DNA from: Candidatus Aerophobus profundus SCGC AAA252-L23
Lineage (GTDB): Bacteria > Aerophobota > Aerophobia > Aerophobales > Aerophobaceae
Direction: 5' to 3'
DNA: 39,346 nt
Assembly: GCA_000402295.1 (NCBI GenBank)
Contig: AQRW01000172.1
Location: 1 to 39,346 of the forward strand
Shown here: positions 34,101 to 39,346 of the stretch, one piece after another
Layout: each line of letters starts with the position of its first letter
Numbering within the stretch: position 1 is the stretch's first letter
The notes under the pieces: generated by a model
Told to the model about the DNA's origin: nothing
The model's input: only the letters and a program-made list of their open reading frames with translations
Database searches by the model: none
Position numbers and translations under genes: made by a program

Positions 34101-34174
34101 CTACCTTGCAGTCGATGTATTCTCCGGATATGAGTGCTCACAGCGCTGGATTTGTTATTGAAGTGGTAAAATAG
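28139..34174 (+). CDS. Bacterial alpha-2-macroglobulin family protein with thioester
   Basis: This is an exported 2011-residue giant that should trap proteases in the periplasm or at the surface. ATG 28139 is chosen because AAGGAGAG precedes it and a Sec signal peptide (MKKIAKCVAVSLLLMFFLAQ) follows; there is no lipobox. Residues about 30-360 are helical, TPR-like, starting with EKADALFDKDTFQEALQVYQ. The macroglobulin domains begin with the hallmark ETDRPIYRPG at 617-626. FADTAFF (1260-1266) follows a charged, glycine-rich linker in the bait region. The thioester motif CVEQ is at 1483-1486, so covalent capture is possible. A C-terminal receptor-binding-like domain ends at HSAGFVIEVVK. No penicillin-binding partner (PbpC) is next to it, unlike in many proteobacteria. 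Confidence 0.92.
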   Translation: MKKIAKCVAVSLLLMFFLAQSGMTSEIEKADALFDKDTFQEALQVYQSVFQKSTDDDVKGRAFFRICESLAHLYRYGEAAQELISTPVPLQGPYRARILILKAEILMNFLMQYSHYQRKDVIEGEERDIFRLTPDEIRAEIKESYLELWKLRQELLQMNLREEGYFLDTEDTDFGMYPTLFDYLILNWTGLLLTVEAGRVTEKDVRPEAELLLTENFVRPVHWDDPPVLLAAELMGEAGHKDTRNRLEATERWKIKRLLLPLGHYGLFNAETLAEDKTVQDSEDLIQCRNRVKEILWKWTDSFKSEEAKAEAGYEIAVILNAENKPVEVVRLCEKIERDFSGTQAGRHAKTLRLRIQMPSLYLRVKRVLPPAREALTVTARNLKRVYFRLYRLAPDELKDEYLSPNESFRGWSTILNSPREFWLKEYLPGRSPDKEWSTKIKDEIDHMGFSGTIESPRLETGIYLTLACGDKSFQIGSSLMATCFLNVTDFVLVGTGGFSVKADNAYYDFIDNQGAEIINDNGFRFYALNAKTGKPIERCELDVYTYSSGQSKKEFFGLRTDREGSAQLSLPVAITPRANNYYYIDPLAKSKNSFAYWRQHQNLNYYPPSPIVLFLETDRPIYRPGHKVQAKVVAVWRRPQGFKTLSDEQTVRFYATDPNGKEFFSEEVKLSDFGSASTSFEIPQGRLLGRYEIHAGCRDGRFYNHQSIHFSVEEYKRPEFEIMLKAPEEPWKYNLPVEIKGQVRYYFGGPVPNAPIQYRIKRQTYIPYYFRHWFGSRYSDGGQEIATGQLKTDSEGNFAIPFTPAAYPQRYLNIPGITQFLVEVEGRDSGGRTIETQQSYRAGKSAIYFVIEPKKGFYLDKEAIEAESRRLTINDTPDPGESSYQVFRLANTPPKSLTEIGYGHGGYWRWIPPLDVQLRGIPNGELVAQGKIKHDEDGRGIIRLSPLPQAAYRIVQKSKDKWGDEVTQSKIFLVAKNTREAVPVNAASITLVEKDEYKIGEVARFVIGSGLADGIYHLELWAGPHFLEHKLIESHQPVKLIEVPVTERMKGGFSLRWFGVKDFDIHYGQATVSVPWKEKKLTVILEPFNEELKPGQEVAWGVELKNTKGQPVKGEVLALMYDRSLEYYIISQNPWLDNLYALRTTPVSWSQSVFEPYVCSIPITEGLLAKLLKAFRQPPKEPRLPGLRSWRTWARRDYYSPGRGRLEEGDLVLDAAKEVSLSKSEAVGGLGADTREKKGERLDFKYQETAKGVKTRKEFADTAFFKPHIVTGQNGQGQFSFIVPEQLASWRIKLFAFNKDVKEGALTEEAVTKKELMVRADLPRFFREKDKGTVTAIVHNESERTIKGELFIDITEDGKSVHQELKLEDNKKRFTIQPHSLETFDWMIEIPQGISTYKVRVAAVTDELSDAEERELPILPSRQRLIESACIALHGNESKILEILLEEDPTRINESMVLQIEPQLVLSILNTLPFLIGYPYECVEQILNKYVPLSIMNEIYQKYPAIQRAVSKIPDRRTPTPPWEKDAPQRLITLMETPWVWQSEGRPTVWPIIDLLDPGIVEAQKEINSNKLKSAQLSNGAFPWWPGGKADPYMTLYVLSGLAEARRYGVEVSEDMIRRALKYVNEKIPLMLEPEERNLAIVSLAAYVVTSYSPEKFPEAKVGFEAARAWVVFLERHVHALTPLGKAYLAYTYLRLGDKDKAQNMLDVVMDGAREDRIAGVYWTPEKYSWVWYSDTVEKHAFFLRTLQELRPEDTRVPGMVRWLLFNRKGTVWKSTKASVAAVYALLDYLNQRGALASDETFKVKWAKDTYSQVVRADDWLDEPIRWQKKGFEITSQESRVEVKKQGPGIAFASLTWIYSTDQSPEESGPGMLQVQRKFYRREKEGDNYHLESIRSGEKVFVGDQIEVQLKINTRSQFEYMHLKDPKAAGFEAEALLSGWKSDPLWFYEEQRDSLTNFFISWLPHGEYILRYRLKPTKPGVYRIGAATLQSMYSPDMSAHSAGFVIEVVK

Positions 34175-34336
34175 GCAACTTGTCCAACAGGTACTCTGGA
34201 TAAAGTTATGGGTATCTTCGATCCACATCACCGTACTGCTTTTGCTTTTCTAAAGGATCCTGATATTATGAATACAAAAAATTACTGGCTTTTTTACTTT
34301 CTTTCTTCATCAGGAAATTAAGAAGGGGGTAGACCT

Positions 34337-35359
34337 TTGAGTCAAACAACTGTACTGGGAGCAGGAATGATGGGAGCAGCTACGGCTTCTCATTTAGCCC
34401 GGAGAGGACATCAGGTTAATTTATGGGGAACCGAGTTGGATGAGAAAATCATCAGTCTCCTCCGAGAATCGAGGGAGCACAAAACTCTGGGAGTTACCCT
34501 TCCTGAGAGTATTCTCTTTTTCCAGGCTCAGGAGTTGGAGAAAGCATTAGACAATGCAGAGGTAGTAGTAATAGCGGTGGTATCCCACGCGGTAGCAAAA
34601 ATTGTCCAGAGAGCAGCCCTCTTTTTCAAAAGAGGAATAACCGTCATCAATGTAGCTAAGGGTATACCTCCTTCACCTTATCTCACGCTCACTCAGTTAA
34701 TTAAAGATAAAATATTTCCCCGGGCGGCGGAGAGTATTCAAGTAGTAGGAATGGGGGGTCCAGCCCGGGCCAGTGAACTGGTCAGAGCTGTTCCTACTGC
34801 GGTTATCTTTGGAGTCAGAGAAAAAGAGGCCGCTAGTTTTTGCTCTCATATATTCTCCAACTCTGACCTGAGAGCCAGTGTTACTGATGATGTCATAGGA
34901 GTAGAGCTATGCGCGGCTATGAAGAACGCCTATGCCATCATTGTAGGAATCTGCCAGGGATCAGATAGAGGAATGGATAATACCCGGGCGGCTTTCATCA
35001 CTCAGGCTATCGGGGAGATGACCAGAATTGTCACTCTAAAAGGGGGTAAAGTAGAAACGGTATCGGGTCTGGCCGGAGTAGGTGATTTATATGTAACCGT
35101 TCAGGGAGGTCGCAACGGCGCTTTCGGCGCTCTCCTTGGTCAGGGAATGACCGTGGATGAGGCCTTAAAACAAATGGAGAATCAGACTATTGAAGGCTAT
35201 GCTACCACTGCTGGCATCTCTCGTCTGGTCGGAGAGCTTGAGAGGGAAGGTAAGTTAAACCTCCGGCAGGATCTTCCCCTTTTCAATTTGCTTTATGCTC
35301 TTTTGTATCAGGCTAAGCCAGCCCAGCAAGTTATCAAAGACTACTGGAAAAACAGCTGA
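34337..35359 (+). CDS. gpsA: NAD(P)-dependent glycerol-3-phosphate dehydrogenase
   Basis: This cytoplasmic enzyme interconverts dihydroxyacetone phosphate and sn-glycerol 3-phosphate for phospholipid synthesis. The 340-residue length is standard. It has the Rossmann motif GAGMMG at 8-13, KGIPPSPYLTLTQLI, the catalytic-lysine segment CAAMKNAYAI, NTRAAFITQAIGEM, and SGLAGVGDLYVT followed by GGRNG. The last part differs slightly from the common CxSxxSRN form, so a related substrate is not excluded. The start is TTG, with AAGGGGG about nine bases upstream. The 160 bp before it hold no clear promoter. It could also handle dihydroxyacetone phosphate from the aldolase pathway at the left of the window, though the two are far apart. 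Confidence 0.88.
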   Translation: MSQTTVLGAGMMGAATASHLARRGHQVNLWGTELDEKIISLLRESREHKTLGVTLPESILFFQAQELEKALDNAEVVVIAVVSHAVAKIVQRAALFFKRGITVINVAKGIPPSPYLTLTQLIKDKIFPRAAESIQVVGMGGPARASELVRAVPTAVIFGVREKEAASFCSHIFSNSDLRASVTDDVIGVELCAAMKNAYAIIVGICQGSDRGMDNTRAAFITQAIGEMTRIVTLKGGKVETVSGLAGVGDLYVTVQGGRNGAFGALLGQGMTVDEALKQMENQTIEGYATTAGISRLVGELEREGKLNLRQDLPLFNLLYALLYQAKPAQQVIKDYWKNS

Positions 35360-35438
35360 GAAAAAAGGTGCCCCCCAGGCAGATTTGACCGGGAAGGGAT
35401 ATCTAACCTTTTGTCCCGTATTATTTGGAGGTCTCAGT

Positions 35439-35945
35439 TTACTTTAACAGCAAAGAAACCACGGCCAAACCCTTCTTATAATTCTCCTGTATTTGAGGTT
35501 CTTTCTCCAGGCCCATAAAAACCGGCATTTTCTCGGAGAGTAACTGCATAAGGTCTCTTAACTTTATCACCGAACCAAATTGCAAACCCAGCTTTCGCAG
35601 GATCATGCTGTTCTCTTTATTTACGTTCTCTACTATTTGGGGATCCTGACTACTCGGGCAGCTATATCTTTCGCCCCAAATGGAACCTTTCTCATCCCCG
35701 ATGCGCTTATTACATTTAGTACACACATTATCGTACCCTTCCACAACTTCAATTTCAATCTCATCCGGATTTGACTTTATTTCGCTAACCACTTGGTTAA
35801 ATCCATCCTCATTGTAGGCTTTTTCGCTAAAGGTTGTCAGTTGCGATCCCCAAAACGCTTTTCTCAAATCTTCCACCTTGAGATCAAGACAGCCAAAATA
35901 GCAAACGAAGTATCCCAGATGATAAGCCCTCAATCGTATCTTCAA
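35439..35945 (-). CDS. DUF1284-family cysteine-rich protein
   Basis: The 168-residue soluble protein begins KIRLRAYHLGYFVCYFG, the DUF1284 opening (family form: RLRxHH...C). It contains further cysteines in NVCTKCNKR and RYSCPSS that look like a metal or iron-sulfur site. The C-terminal third (MILRKLGLQFGSVIKLRDLM) is a helical extension. The start is TTG 35945, supported by AGGAGG five bases away. The biochemical role of DUF1284 is not established; some members are described as possible iron-sulfur proteins. It is convergent with gpsA. Confidence 0.75.
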   Translation of the reverse strand: MKIRLRAYHLGYFVCYFGCLDLKVEDLRKAFWGSQLTTFSEKAYNEDGFNQVVSEIKSNPDEIEIEVVEGYDNVCTKCNKRIGDEKGSIWGERYSCPSSQDPQIVENVNKENSMILRKLGLQFGSVIKLRDLMQLLSEKMPVFMGLEKEPQIQENYKKGLAVVSLLLK

Positions 35946-35969
35946 TTTCTCCTCCTTTCTTTTTATTCA

Positions 35970-36061
35970 GTAGTGTCAAAACTTTTTGGTCTTTTTGCAA
36001 TTGGTAGCCGCAGGCTTTAGCCCCTTTATGATGATCCGGTAGCCGCAGGCTTTAGCCTGCG
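35970..36061. repeat. Intergenic repeat block with a GTAGTGTCAAA end
   Basis: GTAGTGTCAAA at 35970-35980 is identical to both ends of the element at 39052-39275. A partial palindrome unit near 36007-36024 and a full CGCAGGC-TTTA-GCCTGCG at 36044-36061 follow. The next bases (TTTATTTGCGCAGCTTAAA) also match 39110 onwards. No matching right-hand end is found before the nudC gene, so this looks like a decayed or one-ended copy. The gap 35946-36161 holds no gene. Confidence 0.7.
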
Positions 36062-36161
36062 TTTATTTGCGCAGCTTAAAAGCGTAACCTCTTTGCGCAA
36101 TCTCCCTGGACACGGAAGCTAACGCAAATTAACATTCAAAATCTTAGCTCAGCCAAGTCCT

Positions 36162-36980
36162 TTATGATGAATGCGTTTCTACAAACCAATCAATCAATCT
36201 TCGGGCAATGCTAATTTTGTCCGGTATGCCAGGCAGGTCATTAACGGTAAACCAGCCTGCGTCTACAATTTCAGTTTCATCAAGGCTAATTTTACCCTTA
36301 GCATAGTCAGCGGTAAAACCAATCATAAGGGAATTGGGGAAGGGCCAGGATTGGCTAGCGAAATAACAGATATTTCTCACCTCTAGACCAACTTCTTCCT
36401 TAACCTCTCTACTCACACATTCCTCGAGTGTCTCTCCTGGTTCCACAAAGCCGGCAATAACGCTGTGTAACCCGGCAGGATGACGGTGGGCACGGACAAG
36501 AAGTATCTGACTACCCTTGGTTACTGCTACTATTATAGCTGGCGATATACGAGGAAAATTCATCAAACCACATTTAGGACAGACTTTGGCTCGTTCATTA
36601 ATGAGAGCCTCGGTGAGAGTTCCACATTGCCCACAATACTGATGTGTCCGATCCCAGTTCATAATTTGAACAGCCCGACCGGCTAACCGGAAAAAATCTT
36701 CTTTTAGCCATCCAAATAGTCCTCGTAATTCTCGGAAAGTCATCCCTTGGGGAGCGGAAACATGAACAGCTAATTCTGCCGAATAACAGAGATGTCCATC
36801 GAGGGTCCCCAGATACTGCCTGCGTATGGGCCTGAGGCCCAATGAATCCAAATAAGTGGCATACGGAACAGCCGCGGCTTCATCCGTCAAGGTAACGAGA
36901 AGCTTATTACCATGGAAAATAAACCACCAAGCGGGCTCATCTTTTCTTGATGGGGGCGCTACTGCGGGTACAAAAATCAC
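36162..36980 (-). CDS. nudC: NAD+/NADH pyrophosphatase (NudC-like Nudix hydrolase)
   Basis: It should split NAD(H) into NMN(H) and AMP, and in bacteria also remove NAD caps from RNA. A zinc ribbon in the middle (CGQCGTLTEA, then CPKCGLMNFPRISPAII) is followed by the Nudix box GFVEPGETLEECVSREVKEE and VGL, with all catalytic glutamates. The NudC-specific SQPWPFP-type motif appears as SQSWPFPNSLM, which fixes the subfamily. The start GTG 36980 follows AGAGGA by six bases and gives 272 residues; TTG 37007 would add nine residues but has no ribosome binding site. Confidence 0.9.
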   Translation of the reverse strand: MIFVPAVAPPSRKDEPAWWFIFHGNKLLVTLTDEAAAVPYATYLDSLGLRPIRRQYLGTLDGHLCYSAELAVHVSAPQGMTFRELRGLFGWLKEDFFRLAGRAVQIMNWDRTHQYCGQCGTLTEALINERAKVCPKCGLMNFPRISPAIIVAVTKGSQILLVRAHRHPAGLHSVIAGFVEPGETLEECVSREVKEEVGLEVRNICYFASQSWPFPNSLMIGFTADYAKGKISLDETEIVDAGWFTVNDLPGIPDKISIARRLIDWFVETHSS

Positions 36981-37007
36981 CGTGAATCCTCTTTTTTGAC
37001 AACTCAA

Positions 37008-37511
37008 TTTTGTCTTGCCGGCCTCAGGTTCCCACTAACATTTCCTTAAGAAAAGAAATCCCTAAGGAAAAATTTAATCGACAAGGGATATGCAACCTTT
37101 AGTAATTTTAAGAGTTACATCTCGATAGGAGCCTGGTGAAAAACCGCCATATTGTAGCGGTCCGATTCATCGGACCCCTTTATTAAAGTAAGTTTCATAA
37201 ATGAAATCTCTACAAAAAACTACTTTATCACCACTGTTCTAGAGCTATTGAATCCTGCTGGCATCTGTTTCCAAGCAGTCGATCCATTAGCCTGATTTTA
37301 CCTAATATTGGGGAGTAATGCAAGAAGAGAATATCATAATACAGCAATTTAAAAACATAACCAAAGTAGTAGTCTCAGCGGGAGTGCCGCATCGCCCGCA
37401 AAACTGGTGCGTCCGATTCTACTTGATGATTTGGATAGCATAACCAGATAGGGATTTTTGCAGTATCTTAACGCATATTTGCTATTTTCTCCCTATTTCT
37501 ATGACGTCAAA
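37008..37511. other. About 500-bp gene-free stretch with one hairpin
   Basis: No convincing gene is seen on either strand. The clearest structure is GGTCCGAT-TC-ATCGGACC at 37159-37176, an 8-bp perfect stem followed by CCCTTTATT. GCGTCCGATTCTAC near 37409 resembles half of it. Part of the region could hold the promoter of nudC, but no good pair of boxes was found. Confidence 0.4.
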
Positions 37512-38099
37512 TCAAATCAAAGTAAATCTAGCCAAATAGTCGCATCTCCCGTCATCTTCAAGCTTTTTGATTTCCATTTCTACTTTACATCTTAGACCTA
37601 CATATTGAGCGATGCCTTCAAAAAAAGGTACCAGATTTGGCCAAGTAATGCGTGTCTCGATATTCAACTTTTTGGCAATCCGAAAATATCTGCAGGCCCC
37701 AAAGATTCTCATGGCTGTCTCTTGGGGAGTATATTTAAGAATTTCAAAATTGTATTCCGGACTACTGGTATATATGGCTGAAATAATTACTACTGCAAGG
37801 GCCCGGGTATCTCTTGGGATATTCACTCCCATTTTCTGTGCCTCTATGGTCTTTAATTGACCTAACTCTCTGAAGAGAGACTGGGAAATCGAATCCACTT
37901 TATCCCAACCCCATTGCCGACCAATATGTTTCAAGGCAAGTCCATAGAATCCTGCCGTAACATTGGAGAGTCTCAAAGTTAACTCCTCGGTGGTCTTGGG
38001 AAAAATCTTCTCTATCAAGTGTTCTTCCAATTCTTTGTTGGGATACTTGTCTTTTCCCCTAAGGCCTTTCATTTCCTCATAAAGCTTTCGGTCTGTCAT
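37512..38099 (-). CDS. Soluble protein, possibly of the ATC-hydrolase-like family
   Basis: The 195-residue cytoplasmic protein is helical in its first two thirds (LSNVTAGFYGLALKHIGRQW, SQSLFRELGQLKTIEAQK) and ends in a strand-rich part, GLRCKVEMEIKKLEDD...CDYLARFTL. The pattern is faintly like the L-2-amino-thiazoline-4-carboxylate hydrolase/DUF6125-type proteins common in anaerobes. No catalytic residues can be named, so the family is tentative. ATG 38099 is chosen because GGAGG lies about six bases upstream; the longer frame to 38147 has no ribosome binding site. It is downstream of the DUF3795 gene in the same direction and may share its transcript. Confidence 0.6.
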   Translation of the reverse strand: MTDRKLYEEMKGLRGKDKYPNKELEEHLIEKIFPKTTEELTLRLSNVTAGFYGLALKHIGRQWGWDKVDSISQSLFRELGQLKTIEAQKMGVNIPRDTRALAVVIISAIYTSSPEYNFEILKYTPQETAMRIFGACRYFRIAKKLNIETRITWPNLVPFFEGIAQYVGLRCKVEMEIKKLEDDGRCDYLARFTLI

Positions 38100-38177
38100 A
38101 ATGAACCTCCATTTCGATACGTGTTTAATGTCTAGGTCGCCCAACATTTTTGGGGATGAAAGAAATCTTCACCGATA

Positions 38178-38522
38178 TTATAATCCTTTTTTAATCTCAT
38201 CAAGGGTAGTCTTGCCTTTAGGTGCTATCTTAAAGAACTCATCCAGTTTTTCACAAACATATTCACCACAATAAGCACAGTTTTTCACACCCTTATCTTG
38301 ACCACATTTCCTTATTTCGCAAACATTGCAATAGTTGAATTTCTTCCCGGTTTTTGACGGACAGCCTTCACAGTTAATGTCTTCAATCTTAATATCTACA
38401 TTGTATTGCTTAGACCACAACTTGGCAGTCTCCTCCCTTTTGCCATCATCATCATTTCTTGTGGCTATGAAGGCCGGGCATTCAGTGCAAACTATTCCGC
38501 AAAAGGCCACTATCTTTTCCAT
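38178..38522 (-). CDS. DUF3795-family cysteine-rich protein
   Basis: The 114-residue protein has eleven cysteines: FCGIVCTECPAF at the start, INCEGCP in the middle, then YCNVCEIRKC and NCAYCGEYVC. This is the DUF3795 layout, thought to bind zinc or an iron-sulfur cluster; the role is not known. AAGGAGG precedes the ATG by nine bases. The start lies 41 bp inside the 3' end of the GNAT-YoaP reading frame, so the two are coupled in one transcript or the upstream frame has been extended by a lost stop. Confidence 0.85.
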   Translation of the reverse strand: MEKIVAFCGIVCTECPAFIATRNDDDGKREETAKLWSKQYNVDIKIEDINCEGCPSKTGKKFNYCNVCEIRKCGQDKGVKNCAYCGEYVCEKLDEFFKIAPKGKTTLDEIKKGL

Positions 38523-39048
38523 GATTTACTACCTCCTTTCTATTCAAGATCTTATTCATGATATTGGTGAATCTTTTATTGCTGATGGGATGATTGGCGA
38601 TCGCCTTTCCATTATATACTATACAAAAGGTTCCAAACGGGCCTGGACTATTTTGGGCTTCCTGGCAATTTTTTAGATCGATTATATTTGGCTTGATACC
38701 GTATACCTTCTCTGCAGTCTCCCTTATTTCTCTAACATTTTTTACTGGGTAGGGACATTGATCTGCTCTAATTATCGCTAGGTCTTCGTCGTACTGACTC
38801 AGTCTTTTTCCCCAATCTCCCTTGAATTTTGGTGTGAGGGCGTTTTTATTGAACTTTTTCACCAATAACTCAAAATCAGGTGGCGCTTTATCCACCACCT
38901 CAAAGGTGTTTTTCAAAAACAATTCCTTACCCGCCATAAATGCTCCTTTACGTGTGACCACGGCTACCCCATGCATATTTTCCTTTTTAGCATCTTTTAA
39001 GCACTCATCCACTAAAAGCGAAGCATAACCTTTTCCTTTATAAGCACG
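38482..39048 (-). pseudogene. GNAT-YoaP acetyltransferase, 5' part lost
   Basis: The open frame from 39048 down starts inside the acetyl-CoA pyrophosphate loop of a GNAT domain (RAYKGKGYASLLVDECLKD). It continues through GVAVVTRKGAFMAGKELFLK to a YoaP-like C-terminal domain (YPVKNVREIRETAEK, NCQEAQNSPGPFGTFCIVYN). About the first 90-100 residues of the acetyltransferase are missing. The frame hits a stop at 39049-39051, right where the inverted-repeat element begins, and no GNAT sequence is seen on the other side. A GTG at 39012 could start a shorter product. The retained domain has the usual Cys/Pro pattern, so decay is recent. Confidence 0.8.
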
Positions 39049-39051
39049 TTA

Positions 39052-39275
39052 GTAGTGTCAAACATAATCTATTCTTTTGGTAATTGGTAGGCGCAGGCTT
39101 TAGCCTGCGTTTATTTGCGCAGCTTAAAACTTGCGGCTACCGTAACCTCTTTGCGCAAGTTAAAACTTGCGGCTACCACTTTTCATTCAGGATAATTTCC
39201 TCCCCCTACATGATCCCTTTTTTTCTTTATCTATAATGTTCTCCCGGAATTCTTTCATAAAACTTTTGACACTAC
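39052..39275. mobile_element. 224-bp element with 11-bp perfect inverted ends (MITE-like)
   Basis: GTAGTGTCAAA (39052-39062) and TTTGACACTAC (39265-39275) are exact inverted repeats enclosing 202 bp. Inside are the palindrome CGCAGGC-TTTA-GCCTGCG (39092-39109), two copies of AACTTGCGGCTACC and no gene. It abuts the broken end of the GNAT gene. A clear target duplication is not seen. The beginning of another copy stands at 35970. It may be a non-autonomous transposon that picked up the local repeat, or the edge of a larger element beyond the window. Bases 39276-39346 show nothing recognisable. Confidence 0.55.
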
Positions 39276-39346
39276 CCGATTGCATGTAACGTTCTGTAGA
39301 TAGGCCAAGGTTTGCGGCCCAAAGGGCTGACATGTGTTCTTATCAA

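Noticed and set aside
37318..37443. 41-codon open frame after GGGGAG
   Set aside because: The spacing to the ATG is only two bases, and the predicted peptide has no recognisable feature; it overlaps repeat-like sequence.

Overview
The window looks like a stretch of a bacterial chromosome from an uncultured, probably anaerobic lineage with a cell envelope that receives exported proteins. Support for this: Shine-Dalgarno-led genes with many TTG/GTG starts, sigma70-like promoters, an alpha-2-macroglobulin of the bacterial kind, a multisubunit Mrp-type cation antiporter, and dispersed palindromic intergenic repeats of a sort common in metagenome-derived genomes. The phylum cannot be fixed from the sequence alone; candidate phyla of the Aerophobetes/Atribacterota type are only a guess. 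No rRNA, tRNA or CRISPR array was seen.

Left part (1-9.9 kb, + strand): a carbohydrate uptake and breakdown locus. It starts with a sigma70-like promoter and a truncated SorC-type regulator. Next come a sugar-binding protein, one ABC ATPase and two RbsC-like permeases that share almost identical DNA patches. A uroporphyrinogen-decarboxylase-like protein and a FucI/AraA-like isomerase follow. After a 304-bp repeat-rich gap come a DhnA-type class I aldolase and a PfkB-type sugar kinase. Isomerase, kinase and aldolase together suggest aldose to ketose to ketose phosphate to two smaller carbon units; the sugar is unknown.

9.9-14.8 kb (- strand): a tightly packed operon, often with 4-bp start/stop overlaps. 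In transcription order it encodes a P-II-like protein, a PtsN-like EIIA protein, MnhE, MnhF, MnhG, a DUF4040 subunit, an MbhE-like subunit, MnhB, MnhC and MnhD. It has a good promoter upstream. The large NuoL-like part of MrpA is absent, so MnhD is the only large antiporter-type subunit here.

14.9-25.2 kb: an envelope/glycosylation region. It holds an anchored 605-residue protein of unknown function, an IS3-family remnant, a GT39-like glycosyltransferase, a GT2-GtrA polyprenol-phosphate glycosyltransferase and two AT-rich multi-spanning GT-C-like genes. An orphan C-terminal domain, an IS630-family element and a 97%-identical fragment of the GT2 gene follow. This part has clearly been rearranged around the IS630 copy.

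25.2-35.4 kb: a Ca2+-type P-type ATPase (-), a 2011-residue alpha-2-macroglobulin with its own promoter and a thioester motif (+), and a GpsA-like glycerol-3-phosphate dehydrogenase (+).

35.4-39.3 kb (- strand): small soluble genes (DUF1284, NudC, a possible ATC-hydrolase-like protein, DUF3795) and a GNAT-YoaP gene cut off at its acetyl-CoA-binding loop by a 224-bp element with 11-bp inverted ends. The same intergenic repeats seen at the left reappear here.
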